Source: a candidate division KSB1 bacterium (GTDB lineage Bacteria; Zhuqueibacterota; Zhuqueibacteria; Zhuqueibacterales; Zhuqueibacteraceae). From it: 64,000 nucleotides of DNA. Below the pieces are notes generated by a model, which was not told the origin of the DNA, made no database searches, and was given only the letters and a program-made list of their open reading frames with translations. A program made the position numbers and the translations under genes. Numbering within the stretch: position 1 is the stretch's first letter; each line of letters starts with the position of its first letter. The DNA is taken from NCBI GenBank assembly GCA_034506255.1, contig JAPDPX010000004.1, positions 124,001-188,000 of the forward strand. The letters run 5' to 3'. Shown in pieces: positions 53,911-63,725 of the stretch.

Positions 53911-55770
53911 TCACTTGAGAAACGACATCTTGCGCGTTTGTTCAAAGCCGTTCACGCGCAACCGGTAGAAATAGATTCCACTCGGCACGAGTTGGCCGTG
54001 ATCGTCACGGCCATCCCAGGTGTAGGCATGGCGGCCGCCCGCCAGTTCACCGGCAACCAGGCGGCGAACCTCCTGGCCGTTGATGTTATAAATCAACAAC
54101 TGCACCGCCCCCGCCTCCGGCATGCTGAAACGGATGGTGGTGCTGGGATTGAACGGATTCGGGTAGTTCTGCGCCAGCTCATAGCTGCTCACTGCCGTGG
54201 CGCTGATCGCGTTTTCTTCCTCTGCTGTAAAGCGCGGCCGCGGCAGGGCCGGCACATACGAATGCGGCACAAAGATCACGCCCTCTTCCAGCGAAATGGC
54301 CCTGGCCACCACCGCGCCCTTGAATCCGCAATCTTCTTCGAATTGCACTTTGGCATGGGGCGCGATCAGCCAGCCCATAAACAGCGACTCCTCGCCGATC
54401 TCGAGCTCCTTGCGCTGCAGCGTCGTAAACGTCACCTGGTTGCTGGACAAATGACCGCCGGGCGTGATGCTGACCTCGACCTTCTCGTCGATTTCCAGCT
54501 CGCTCACCACATTGATATTCACCGGACCGCCGGCAACGTCGATCGCCAGCACCGCGCCGTCATCGGCCTCCAACTCATTCACGAAATAATCGCCCGCGCT
54601 CAACTGCAGGGTGCCGCGCTTGTCGATTTCGATCTTGCCGTAGGCGCCGGGCGGCAAGTTCAGCGCGCCTTTCTTGGGTACGTACACCTTGCCCGTCTTC
54701 GGCGCAGTGAAAACCGGTGCGGGCAGGCCGAGATTGGCCACCGCGGCGCTCTCCTCGGTTTTGCCGGTCACGCTCGCATGGCCGGCCACATACAGCCGTC
54801 CGCCGGCGTAAACATTGCCCGCGATCACGTTGCTCTTGAAGATCGCAATGTCGCTGACCGCCGTGAGAGTGCCGGAATGTCTGCCCGGCTCGCCCTTCTC
54901 GAACAAGATACTGCCGTTGGAGTGAATATCGCCGACCGAGAACTTGTTGCCCTCGATGCGAACATATTCGTCGCCAAACAAAACGAAGCTGCGCACGATG
55001 GTGAGGCGGGAGAAGCCGCCCACGCCGCCCTTGCTGATGGTTTTCGAGGTGACATTCACCGTGCCGCCGAGAAATTCCCAGGTCGGATCTGCCAGCGTCT
55101 GGGCACCGCCCTTGAGATTTTGCGCCAGCGCCGCGGTGGCATCATGCGAGATGAAGAGTGTCAGGTCGGCCTCGGGCGTGCCGTCCAGCTCGGTTGTGTC
55201 ATAGCGAAACTCGATGGTGGCATCGAGATTTTGATTGTTGGTCGGCATGACATCAAAGAAACGGCGGCCGCTGATTTTGTCGGGGTTGATCACCTGCGGC
55301 ACGTTGCCACGCGCGATGGTGGTGACACCCAGCGGCACCGGCGTGGTGATCTTCAAACCCAGGTTGCCGACGTTTTCGCCCCGGGCCAGATCGTTGAGCA
55401 CGCGCGTCACCTGAATGGCGCCGCCCCCGCCGATGACGATATTGCCCGGCGTTTCCACCAGCGTGGCATTCTCGCCGAAGGTGACAACGAAGCCGTTGAG
55501 ATTGAAGTCGCCATTCAAAATGCGGAGTGTGCCGTTCAGCACGATATTCTTGCTCAACGTCACACCCGCGGGATTGTTGATGGTGAGATGGCGGACGATA
55601 TCCGGCAACTCGTCGCCGGTCACCTCCGGTTCGGTGCCGTCATACACCACGTCATCGGAACGCCAGGCGCCGTAGCCATCGCCACTGCCGCCGGCGTATT
55701 GGGAGAGAGCCGTCTGCGCCCACAGCAACGCAGCGCCGAGCAGGATCAAAACTGGAAACTTGCATTTCAT
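53911..55770 (-). CDS. Secreted protein with C-terminal sorting module
   Basis: This is 619 residues. Signal peptide (FPVLILLGAALLWAQTALSQ), a long beta-helix-like body with recurrent short beta units (LTINNPAGVTLSKNIVLNGTLRILNGDFNLNG), and a C-terminal sorting module: YPNPFNPSTTIRFSMPE, LLIYNINGQEVRRL, YTWDGRDDHGQLVPSGIYFYRL. That module is the FCB type and directs export, as for T9SS clients or FlgD-like carriers. The body resembles large autotransporter-like or polymer-binding proteins; no catalytic motif is visible. GGAG lies eight bases ahead of the ATG. Confidence 0.8.
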   Translation of the reverse strand: MKCKFPVLILLGAALLWAQTALSQYAGGSGDGYGAWRSDDVVYDGTEPEVTGDELPDIVRHLTINNPAGVTLSKNIVLNGTLRILNGDFNLNGFVVTFGENATLVETPGNIVIGGGGAIQVTRVLNDLARGENVGNLGLKITTPVPLGVTTIARGNVPQVINPDKISGRRFFDVMPTNNQNLDATIEFRYDTTELDGTPEADLTLFISHDATAALAQNLKGGAQTLADPTWEFLGGTVNVTSKTISKGGVGGFSRLTIVRSFVLFGDEYVRIEGNKFSVGDIHSNGSILFEKGEPGRHSGTLTAVSDIAIFKSNVIAGNVYAGGRLYVAGHASVTGKTEESAAVANLGLPAPVFTAPKTGKVYVPKKGALNLPPGAYGKIEIDKRGTLQLSAGDYFVNELEADDGAVLAIDVAGGPVNINVVSELEIDEKVEVSITPGGHLSSNQVTFTTLQRKELEIGEESLFMGWLIAPHAKVQFEEDCGFKGAVVARAISLEEGVIFVPHSYVPALPRPRFTAEEENAISATAVSSYELAQNYPNPFNPSTTIRFSMPEAGAVQLLIYNINGQEVRRLVAGELAGGRHAYTWDGRDDHGQLVPSGIYFYRLRVNGFEQTRKMSFLK

Positions 55771-55888
55771 GGGTTGGTCTCCGCGCAAAAAGCGAGCGCC
55801 GCGCCAGGCGGGCAGCTCACGGTCGGGAATGCGATGCAACGAATTTTTCCTAAACGCCGGCAGCACTGTCATGGCATGGCCGCGCTGC

Positions 55889-57433
55889 TCAGGGCGCAGT
55901 GCGCACGCAACGAAAACCGTAGTTGTTCACGCGCTTGGCGTCCGGGGTGGCGGCGCAGGCGCGATCCGCGACGCGCAGCAACGAAGCACTCTCCGTCCAC
56001 GCGCCGCCACGGAAGCCGGAGCCCTCCGCGCCGGTGATGCCGGCTGCGGTATTGGCATCGCAACCGGGCCAGTCGGCATTGGTGGCATTGCCCTCATTGC
56101 CGGCGGCTGTGGTGAGCAAGCCATCGCCATGCGTGCCGGTGAACTGGCGGCCCACGGCGCTGCCCACCGTGACCACGCGCTCCCAAAGATTGCCGCTCAA
56201 TTCCATCACGCCGGCCAGGGCGGCGCCGGCTTGCACGCGGCTGCCTGCTGAAGCCGCCGCATAGATGCCGCCGCGCACCGGGCCGTTGATGCCTTTGCCG
56301 AAATTGGCGTTGGCATTCGCCGGGGCCGCGGTTTCACTGCCGCTGCCGTCCTCGCCGTGGTGACCGGTTTGCTTGATGAGATGGGTGTTGCCCCAGGCAT
56401 ATTCACCGGCCACCGCTTGTTGTCTGCCGCGACACGCTTTTTCGAACTCCAATTCCGTCATCGGCCGCAATGCCGCCCAGTCGGCATAAGCAGCGCCATC
56501 CTGCCAGGAGAGAAAATTGCAGGCGCGATCGGGGGCGGCCGCTTCAAATTCGGGATGCCTGCCCCGGATGGTGCCGCGGAAAGCAGTGTAGTCGGCCTCT
56601 CCCGTGGGCGTGCGGCGTGCCGCTTCCACCGGACGCAGGAGATTCAGAAAATCGGCGTATTGCCCCTGGGTGATTTCATACTTCATCACATAGAAGGCGG
56701 CATGTCCTTTGGGGAATGCCGCAGGCAGGGACTGGCTGACGTGATCATCGAAATCATCTTTGTGAGCCATGCCTTGCGCATTGTTGTTGCCCAGGCTGTG
56801 CGCTGCGCCGCCGCCCAGCATCAGCGCGTCCTCACTGGTGATCTCGAACGCTTCTCCACTTGTGCCTTTCTCAAACTGTCCGGCGAGGCTTGCAGCGGCA
56901 GGATCACCGAGCTGAAAACTGCCGGCGGGCAGATAGACCATCTCGATTGCGTGCACCTTGATCACGGTGTTTGGTGTGATGCTGGTGAGACCGTCTGCGC
57001 TGTAATTCCAGCGCAGGCGCGTCTGCTGCCAGTTAACCGCACCGGCGCCGTTGGCGGCCCGGAAGAGGAAAAGCCCCTTGCCGTCGGGCACGGTTTGCAC
57101 GGCTGCTGCAACGCCGTTGTCCTTGCCCACCTGGTGATCGTTGCGGTGCGCCGAGAGTGTGGCGTGTCGCCAGGTGGCGCCGCCGTCAGTGCTGTATTTC
57201 AAAAAGACCCAGGCGGCGTCATAGTTGTACGGCTGCGCCTGCCCCGCGCCGGGCAGATCCGTGCGCCAGGAGTTTTCCCAACTCAGGTCGAATTGCACCA
57301 ACACGTGACTGCCCGCCGCCTCGTGTTTGAGCGAGACACGTTTGACTGCAAGATTGTTGGCGCGGGCACCGCTGCCGATCAAGGCCAGCGTGAGCGCGAC
57401 CACCGGAAGGAACAGGGCCTTGCCGTGCTTCAT
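55889..57433 (-). CDS. Secreted SUMF1/FGE-sulfatase-fold protein
   Basis: This is 514 residues. Signal peptide (LFLPVVALTLALIGSGARA), an N-terminal beta domain (about 30-165, with QFDLSWENSWRTDLPG and AWVFLKYSTDGGATWRHA), and a formylglycine-generating-enzyme-like domain (about 185-510) with VMKYEITQGQYADFLN, CNFLSWQDGAAYADW, RPMTELEFEKACRG, GVMELSGNLWERVV, and GFRGGAWTE...GFRC. The catalytic Cys pair of true FGE is not evident, so it is probably a structural or sugar-binding SUMF1-like protein. GGAG precedes the ATG at 57433. Confidence 0.78.
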   Translation of the reverse strand: MKHGKALFLPVVALTLALIGSGARANNLAVKRVSLKHEAAGSHVLVQFDLSWENSWRTDLPGAGQAQPYNYDAAWVFLKYSTDGGATWRHATLSAHRNDHQVGKDNGVAAAVQTVPDGKGLFLFRAANGAGAVNWQQTRLRWNYSADGLTSITPNTVIKVHAIEMVYLPAGSFQLGDPAAASLAGQFEKGTSGEAFEITSEDALMLGGGAAHSLGNNNAQGMAHKDDFDDHVSQSLPAAFPKGHAAFYVMKYEITQGQYADFLNLLRPVEAARRTPTGEADYTAFRGTIRGRHPEFEAAAPDRACNFLSWQDGAAYADWAALRPMTELEFEKACRGRQQAVAGEYAWGNTHLIKQTGHHGEDGSGSETAAPANANANFGKGINGPVRGGIYAAASAGSRVQAGAALAGVMELSGNLWERVVTVGSAVGRQFTGTHGDGLLTTAAGNEGNATNADWPGCDANTAAGITGAEGSGFRGGAWTESASLLRVADRACAATPDAKRVNNYGFRCVRTAP

Positions 57434-57837
57434 TTTCTTTCTCCAGGAGGATAAGAATGCCAAAAATCAACTCAGGTCATGAGGTGAAGGCAACAATAGC
57501 ATGCCAAAAGGTCAGCAGCAACAAAAAAACGGCGGGGAGATAATTTTTGCGGGTCGTAGCGCGGCAAATTTGCCAGAACCAAATCTCTCAATCACAAACG
57601 GACACGAAACTGCGCAGGTGGGAATGACCGCTTTGAGGCTTGGAATGAAACGTCGCTATCTGTGCGGTCCTGCTGCAAGCCTCCGCGAGTTCCCGACGCC
57701 AGATCGGCGGTAAGCTCGGAAAGATGCCTCCAGATTGACCGGCTCCAGAAATTGACTTCATTCACCGGGAAAACGCCGTGATGTACTTCGAGACGAATGA
57801 ACAATTCGGCAGATTCTCCGTGGTCATGAGGGTTTTT

Positions 57838-57950
57838 CCCGGGTAATTTGCCATGCCCGTATGGGCACCCAGCGGGATGAAAATGCAGCGCAGACCTCTT
57901 TTCTGCCTGCACGCTGGCTGCCTGCGCCACGGCATTTTCGTAGTATAACC
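57838..57950. repeat. Dispersed intergenic repeat, family 2, third copy
   Basis: Shares TTTGCCATGCCCGTATGGGCA and GGGATGAAAATGCAG-type strings with 21198, followed by GCAGACCTCTTTTCTGC and GGCTGCCTGCGCC hairpin pieces. It sits in the 940 bp spacer 57434-58373, which shows no convincing gene. Confidence 0.45.
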
Positions 57951-58045
57951 CATGCGAACCTGAACTACCTTGCGATGCTGGAATCTGCGGAAAAATCCCC
58001 TCCCTCGTCTCCTGCTCTTTGCTGACCGCGTGAAGGCGTTCTCCT

Positions 58046-58073
58046 GCCGGTTGCGGGCATCCCCGCAACCGGC
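58046..58073. repeat. Perfect 12 bp stem hairpin
   Basis: GCCGGTTGCGGG and CCCGCAACCGGC are complementary around CATC. There is no T-run. It could act as a transcript-stabilising or protein-binding hairpin. Confidence 0.5.
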
Positions 58074-58373
58074 ATCTCCCACGCCAACGGCATGTGCTTC
58101 CCCCTTAGACTTATGAGTCAGGGGTGTGGCAGCAGTGTAAACATGGTTCATCCCAACGCGACAGCAGTAAATTCCCCCTTGCACCTGAGACAAAGTACCC
58201 TTACTATGTATCATCGTTTTCGCCATTTTATTGCGGGGTACGGCAACCCCCTCCTCGACAACTCCATCTCCATGTCCGCCTCCCGGGGTCTTGCCTGATC
58301 GCGAAAGTGAGCTTTGTGCCTGAATCCAATCAACTTTTTTACCTGCTGTTCGAATGGCGAAAGGAGAATACCG

Positions 58374-60017
58374 GTGGAAAAACTTCAAAGAGGGTGGGAC
58401 GGTTTTTATCACCCCCGCAGCGAAGATGAGGTGCGCACCCTGATTTTGCACGCACGCCGCGAGGGCTGCCAAACCCGCGTGCGCGGGTCCGGGCATTCGG
58501 TCAATCGCGCGATTTACACCGAAGATTTCGGCCGGGCGCACCGCGCGGGTCTCGACCTCATGCTCGATCAACTCAGCTTCACGCCGGGCAATCCCGACGA
58601 CAAAGTTCGCATCGATGCGAAGAACAAAACCGTGGCCGTCAAGGCCGGTTGCCATCTCGGGTTCGATCCGTATGATCCCGCCGGCGTTTCGAGCTGGCAA
58701 AACAGCCTGCTTTATCAACTCGCGCAACAGGGCCTGGGCGTGGCGGATTTGGGCGGCATCATTCATCAAGCCGTCGGCGGTTTTATTTCCACCGGCTCCT
58801 CGGGCGGCTCGCTGCAGGATTCTTTCGGCGAGGCGATCATCGGCCTGAAGCTCATCGACGGTACCGGCAAACTGCACGAACTCACGCGCGCGGGCGGCGA
58901 TGACAAATTTTTCGCCGCCGGCGTGTCCATGGGCTTGCTCGGCATCATTACGGAAGTCACGTTTTCTCTGGTTGAAAATTTCAACATCATCGGCGAGCAA
59001 TCAACCACCGACATCGACAAAACGCCGATCGATCTTTTCGGCAACGGCACGGCGGGCAAACCGAGCTTGCAGAATTTTCTTTATCAAAAAGATTTCCCCT
59101 ACATTCGTTTGATGTGGTGGCCGCAGCAAAAGGTCGAGCGCTTCGTGGTATGGAAGGCGAAGAAGATGCAGAGCTCGGATTATAATTCTGCGACCGGCAC
59201 ACCGCAAGATTTCAAGCCACAGCCGTATTGGGAATTTCCCCGCTTCGGCAAATTCAACTTCAAAACCAAACGCTTTGCTGCCGACATTCCCACCGAGGGT
59301 CCCTCCGAATTGATGGCGGAAGGCGCGGGCGGATTGTTCTACAGCATCGTGGGCAATTGGCATCAAGCCGTGGCTTTGCTCAAGCCCGGCTTTCTCGCCA
59401 AGTGCGCGCTCAAGATCGTCGATTGGCTGTTTCCAAAACAAATTCTGCCCGCGGTGCTCAAGGCGTTCAATCCGCGCGACAGCGATCCCGATCCGGTGAG
59501 CGGCAAACCTTCCGGGCCGCAAAAGTTTTGGGATTATTACTGGAGCAGCCTGCCGATGGACAACCGTGTGGATGACAAGCTCGTGCCCACGGATTTCACC
59601 GAGATTTGGATTCCGATTTCGCACACCGCGGAAGTGATGCGCACGATGCGCGATTTCTACAAAAAGGGAGGCTACAAAGCCACCGGCTCATACTCGTGCG
59701 AGCTGTATTCGGCGAAGAAAAGCGATTTCTGGCTCAGTCCCTCGTTCGGCGAAGACATGTTTCGCGTGGATATTTTCTGGTTTGGCTACAACGCCGATGA
59801 TCCGCAGCAGGTTTACTATCCGCAGTTTTGGAAACTGCTCATGCCCAGGTTTCCGTGCCGCTTTCATTGGGGCAAATACCTGCCGGTCGATCCGAATTAT
59901 CTGCGCGCGCAATATCCGAAATGGGAGGCGTTCATGAAGCTGCGCGCGGAAATGGATCCGCAGCAAATTTTTGTGACGCCGTATTGGCGGGAGCGGTTGG
60001 GGGTTTCAGCGAAGTGA
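58374..60017 (+). CDS. FAD-linked oxidase, aldonolactone oxidase-like
   Basis: This is 547 residues. The N-terminal FAD-binding (VAO/PCMH) domain has TRVRGSGHSVN, where the His is the usual site of covalent FAD, and GGIIHQAVGGFISTGSSGGSLQDSFGEAIIG. The C-terminal substrate domain ends in FHWGKYLP, the HWGK motif of sugar-1,4-lactone oxidases such as arabinono- and gulonolactone oxidase. These oxidise an aldono-lactone or related polyol, with electrons passing to O2 or an acceptor. A GTG start with AAAGGAG seven bases upstream was chosen. No signal peptide. The substrate is not known. Confidence 0.78.
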   Translation: MEKLQRGWDGFYHPRSEDEVRTLILHARREGCQTRVRGSGHSVNRAIYTEDFGRAHRAGLDLMLDQLSFTPGNPDDKVRIDAKNKTVAVKAGCHLGFDPYDPAGVSSWQNSLLYQLAQQGLGVADLGGIIHQAVGGFISTGSSGGSLQDSFGEAIIGLKLIDGTGKLHELTRAGGDDKFFAAGVSMGLLGIITEVTFSLVENFNIIGEQSTTDIDKTPIDLFGNGTAGKPSLQNFLYQKDFPYIRLMWWPQQKVERFVVWKAKKMQSSDYNSATGTPQDFKPQPYWEFPRFGKFNFKTKRFAADIPTEGPSELMAEGAGGLFYSIVGNWHQAVALLKPGFLAKCALKIVDWLFPKQILPAVLKAFNPRDSDPDPVSGKPSGPQKFWDYYWSSLPMDNRVDDKLVPTDFTEIWIPISHTAEVMRTMRDFYKKGGYKATGSYSCELYSAKKSDFWLSPSFGEDMFRVDIFWFGYNADDPQQVYYPQFWKLLMPRFPCRFHWGKYLPVDPNYLRAQYPKWEAFMKLRAEMDPQQIFVTPYWRERLGVSAK

Positions 60018-60180
60018 GAGTGGGAGAGGGGGAGAATCGGGGAGAGGGAGAATAAACGTAACGAAGAGGGCAGGCTTGCAACGGCGCAAGAGTCGGGCAA
60101 CCCTAAACGGCGCGACGCACGGGAAGCGCTGGTGAAATCACGAAACCGCTTATCACCATACGGAACAAGGAGGAATAAAG

Positions 60181-63000
60181 ATGTTGCAAGAAAAAATTCA
60201 GCGAAGCATTTTTTCAAAGGCCATGGGATTGATTTTAATCCTCGGCTTGAGCGCGGCGACCGCGTTCGCCCAAACCGCCGCGCTGCGCGGCAAAATCATG
60301 GATGCGCAAACTGGCGAGCCGTTGCCGCGCGCGAACGTCGTGGTCACCGGCACCAACTTCACTGGCGGCGCGGCTTCGAACACCGACGGTTTTTTTGAAG
60401 TGAAAAATCTCGCCGTCGGCGTTTACAGCGTGAGCGTTTCATTCATGGGATACGAAAAACAAACCCTCGAGCGCGTCGCGCTCAATGCCGGCGAGAGCCG
60501 GGAGCTGAATCTGGCGCTGCGCGCCATGGATATTCCTCTCAATCCGGTAGTGGTTTCCGCCTCGCGGTTGCAAGAGAAAGCGCTGGCGGCGCCGGCCGCG
60601 ATTGCGGTGGTGGAGGCGGAGGAGGTGCAACGCCGCTCAACGATGACGCCGATCGACCATCTGCGCAGCCTGCCGGGCGTCGACGTCGTCACCAACGGCT
60701 TGGCACAAAGCAGCGTGGTGGTGCGCGGCTTCAACAGCATGTTTTCCAGCAATCTGCTGGTGCTCACGGACAATCGCAATGCCAACGTGCCGTCTTTGCG
60801 CGTGAACAATTACAGCCTCATTCCGGTGGTAAACGACGATCTCAGTCGCATCGAAGTCGTTTCCGGGCCGGGCTCCGCGCTGTACGGCCCCAATTGCGCC
60901 AACGGCGTGTTACATCTCATCTCCTCCTCGCCCTTTGAATCTCGCGGCACGACCATCAGCGTCGGCGGCGGGGGTCGCGATTTTTTCAACCTTTCCTCGC
61001 GCGGCCCGGGCGGCGGCCACAACGTCTATACGGCGGCGCTGCGCCATGCCGGCGTTGGCGGCGAAAAATGGGGCTACAAAATTTCGGCGCAATATCATCA
61101 AGGCCGGGATTGGGAAAGTTATTTGCCGATCGACGTGGCGCCGCGCAAAATTATTTTTGGCCATCAAACCACCACCGGCAGGGTGACGGTGGGTGACAGC
61201 GTGGTCAACGCCGCGGATTTCGGCGTGGAAAAAATCGCCGGTGACGCCCGCCTCGACTTGCGCTTGAATCAGAACACCACCCTGATCTTCAACGCCGGCG
61301 TGAATCGAATCAATCAGATCGAGCTGACCACCGTGGGCGCGTTTCAAGCCCGGGATTGGACTTATAGCTACGCGCAGGCGCGGCTGAATTACAAAAATCT
61401 TTTTGTGCAGGGATTCATCAATGCCAGCGATGCCGGCAACACGTTTGGCCTGCGCACCGGCAACTATACGCTGGACAACTCGAAGCTGATTGTCGGCCAA
61501 GTGCAGCACGCGCTTGCGTTCGGCAATCGCCAGCGCTTCACCTACGGCGTCGACGCACAATTCACTCGACCCGATACCAAAAACACCATCCACGGCCGCA
61601 ACGAAGACGCAGACAACATCAATGAGCTGGGCATTTATCTGCAATCGGAAACCCGGCTGTCCTCCCAACTCGATTTGGTGCTTGCCGCCCGCTTCGATGA
61701 GCACACTCATCTCGAGCCGCAATTTTCGCCGCGCGCGGCCTTGGTTTTCAAACCGAGCGTTGAGCACAACTTTCGCCTGACGTACAATCGCGCTTTTCGC
61801 ACACCGACGCCGGCGACGTTTTTCGTCGACATTCTCGCGGAAACCGTTCCCAACCCCTTCAACCCGGCCAAGCCGTTGATCGCCATTCGCGCTTATCAAA
61901 CACCGGGAGCAATGAGGTTTCACCGCACCGGCGACGGCCAGGCGCAGATGATGACGCAGCTGCTCCCGCCGGGAACCGGGTACGTGCCTTCGACGGTGAA
62001 TTCCGTGTGGCCGGCGTTGCGGCAAATTTTAGTGCTGGGGTCGCCGGCGGAATTGCAGGCGCTGCTGGCGGCGACGCTGCCGCAAGAGCTCGGCACGACC
62101 GTGGCGGGCGACTTCCGCAAATTGAATACGGCCACCGGCAGCTTCGATCTGGTGACTGACGTGCACGATCGTCCGGCGCTCGCGCCAGAGATCAACAACA
62201 CATTGGAAATCGGCTATAAAGGCGTGCTGGGCGAAAAGCTGGTCGTCGGCGTGGATGTTTATCACACCCGCTACAAAGACTTCATCAGCGAGCTGCAAGT
62301 TTTCAATCCCAACGTGTTTGCCAACCCGCAGCAGCTCGCCGTGGCGCTGCAGCCGACAGCGGAAGCGATCACGAATATTTTGATCGCGCAAGGCGTGCCG
62401 CCGGAGCAGGCCCAGGCACAGGCGCAAGCGATTGTCACCGGCCTCGTCACCGCGGCGGTGCAATTGCCGCTCGGCGTGGTGTCGCCGGAGCAGATCGCCA
62501 ACGACACCGACGTGATTCTCACCAACCGCAACTTCGGCGACATTTCCGTCAATGGCCTCGATCTGAGCCTGACTTATTTTGCGCATCCACGTTGGACGTT
62601 TTCCGGCAACTATTCTTTTGTCACTGACAAGGGATTCAATATTTTCAAAAGACCAAATCGCGTCTATTTCGAAAACGTTGACGGGGTGGATGACATTGCG
62701 CTCAATGCCCCGGGCAACAAAGCCGGGCTGGAGGTGCACTATCGCAATCTCGCCAAGACCTTTGCCGCCGAGCTGCGCGGTCGCTATGTGGAAGGGTTTC
62801 CGATGAAGTCCGGCGTTTATGAGGGCGAGGTGCAAACTTACACGATCGTCGATGCGAATCTGTCTTATGAACTGCCCTTTGCGAAAGACACGCGCCTCGC
62901 GTTTTCGGCGTTGAACGTGTTCGACAAGGAGCACTGCGAATTTATCGGCGCGCCGATTTTGGGGAGGTTGTTGCTGGCGAAATTGACGCAGAGGTTTTGA
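60181..63000 (+). CDS. TonB-dependent receptor
   Basis: This is 939 residues with a strong AAGGAGG before the ATG. Signal peptide (GLILILGLSAATAFAQ), a carboxypeptidase-D-like beta domain (about 38-120, RGKIMDAQTGEPLPRANVVV), the plug domain (about 135-260, HLRSLPGVDVVTNG and VVVRGFNSMFSSNLLVL, GSALYGPNCANGVLHLIS), then the outer-membrane barrel to the C-terminal strand LLLAKLTQRF. It imports an unknown ligand across the outer membrane. The preceding oxidase gene is 160 bp upstream. Confidence 0.92.
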   Translation: MLQEKIQRSIFSKAMGLILILGLSAATAFAQTAALRGKIMDAQTGEPLPRANVVVTGTNFTGGAASNTDGFFEVKNLAVGVYSVSVSFMGYEKQTLERVALNAGESRELNLALRAMDIPLNPVVVSASRLQEKALAAPAAIAVVEAEEVQRRSTMTPIDHLRSLPGVDVVTNGLAQSSVVVRGFNSMFSSNLLVLTDNRNANVPSLRVNNYSLIPVVNDDLSRIEVVSGPGSALYGPNCANGVLHLISSSPFESRGTTISVGGGGRDFFNLSSRGPGGGHNVYTAALRHAGVGGEKWGYKISAQYHQGRDWESYLPIDVAPRKIIFGHQTTTGRVTVGDSVVNAADFGVEKIAGDARLDLRLNQNTTLIFNAGVNRINQIELTTVGAFQARDWTYSYAQARLNYKNLFVQGFINASDAGNTFGLRTGNYTLDNSKLIVGQVQHALAFGNRQRFTYGVDAQFTRPDTKNTIHGRNEDADNINELGIYLQSETRLSSQLDLVLAARFDEHTHLEPQFSPRAALVFKPSVEHNFRLTYNRAFRTPTPATFFVDILAETVPNPFNPAKPLIAIRAYQTPGAMRFHRTGDGQAQMMTQLLPPGTGYVPSTVNSVWPALRQILVLGSPAELQALLAATLPQELGTTVAGDFRKLNTATGSFDLVTDVHDRPALAPEINNTLEIGYKGVLGEKLVVGVDVYHTRYKDFISELQVFNPNVFANPQQLAVALQPTAEAITNILIAQGVPPEQAQAQAQAIVTGLVTAAVQLPLGVVSPEQIANDTDVILTNRNFGDISVNGLDLSLTYFAHPRWTFSGNYSFVTDKGFNIFKRPNRVYFENVDGVDDIALNAPGNKAGLEVHYRNLAKTFAAELRGRYVEGFPMKSGVYEGEVQTYTIVDANLSYELPFAKDTRLAFSALNVFDKEHCEFIGAPILGRLLLAKLTQRF

Positions 63001-63099
63001 GAAGTCGATTCCGGAGCGCCGAGGCAATAACTTTCCCGTATCTCAAACCGCGAATGGGCGCGAATAAACGCGAATTGTATAAGTTTAGCGGTCTAAATC

Positions 63100-63143
63100 G
63101 GAGTACAATGCTTTAGCATTGCAAGACTAAAGTTTTGCACTCC
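63100..63143. repeat. Palindromic intergenic element
   Basis: GGAGTACAATGC and its near-complement TTTTGCACTCC enclose a small inner hairpin TGCTTTAGCA. The pattern is like small imperfect-palindrome repeats of bacterial spacers. Confidence 0.45.
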
Positions 63144-63275
63144 GAGTTCATTTGGCTAAATTCATACTGCGAATTTAAAAAAAACAAGAGTCAGGATTCA
63201 TTCGCGGTGATGAGCGGTTTTGAAAAATGGGTACGTTGTTTAAATGACGAACCTACAAGTTCCCACGGCTAAAAA

Positions 63276-63350
63276 TCTCCAACGGTTAGATCGAGGCCGA
63301 CGGATGTTTTTGTCCGTTGGCCTTGATCTATTTGTTGGAGAAAGTTTTTT
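63276..63350 (+). terminator. Long hairpin with T-run after TonB receptor
   Basis: TCTCCAAC...TTAGATC-GAGGCC-GACGGA and TCCGT-TGGCCT-TGATCTA...GTTGGAGA form a stem of about 25 bp, with a few mismatches, around TGTTTTTG. It is followed by TTTTTT. It may be a terminator or a small structured RNA; it lies 275 bp downstream of the receptor. Confidence 0.5.
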
Positions 63351-63405
63351 GCGATTGATTCGCGTCGCGTCATGAACGGTGCAACACGCTTGAATTTAAC
63401 CAGCA

Positions 63406-63710
63406 AAAACGCCGGAGGCGTGAAATGTTTATAGACGCGCGCCATGATAAAGATTCAAAACGCCGGAGGCGTGGCATGTTTATAAATCGCGCCCTCGGAA
63501 AAATTCAAACCGCCATCGGTGTGACATGTCCATGAGATGAAGCAATGATCTCTATGCGCCTCAATAACGTGCCACCCCGATGGGGTTGGCGATTGGTTGG
63601 ACGCCACGATTCTATAAACATGGCAACCCTACGGGTTTGAATTTGGCATCGCAATCGCAAACGCCGTAGACGTGGCATGTTTATAACCCGCGCCAAGATG
63701 AAAATTCAAA
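63406..63710. repeat. Cluster of stem-plus-TGTTTATAGA repeats
   Basis: At least six short units occur in both orientations. Direct units CGCCGGAGGCGTGxxATGTTTATA stand at about 63409, 63454 and 63662, and a diverged one at about 63510. Inverted units include the CCCCGATGGGG hairpin near 63575 and TCTATAAACATG near 63611. Between them are AAAATTCAAA strings. Spacing is irregular, so this is not a CRISPR array. Confidence 0.6.
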
Positions 63711-63725
63711 ACTGATGAGGAACCC

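Noticed and set aside
57592..58068. 158-residue reverse ORF in the spacer before the oxidase
   Set aside because: It covers repeat family 2, and part of its peptide matches the translation of the copy at 21198; no start signal or domain is present.
63406..63710. CRISPR array
   Set aside because: Units occur in both orientations with irregular spacing and varied stems; no cas genes are nearby.
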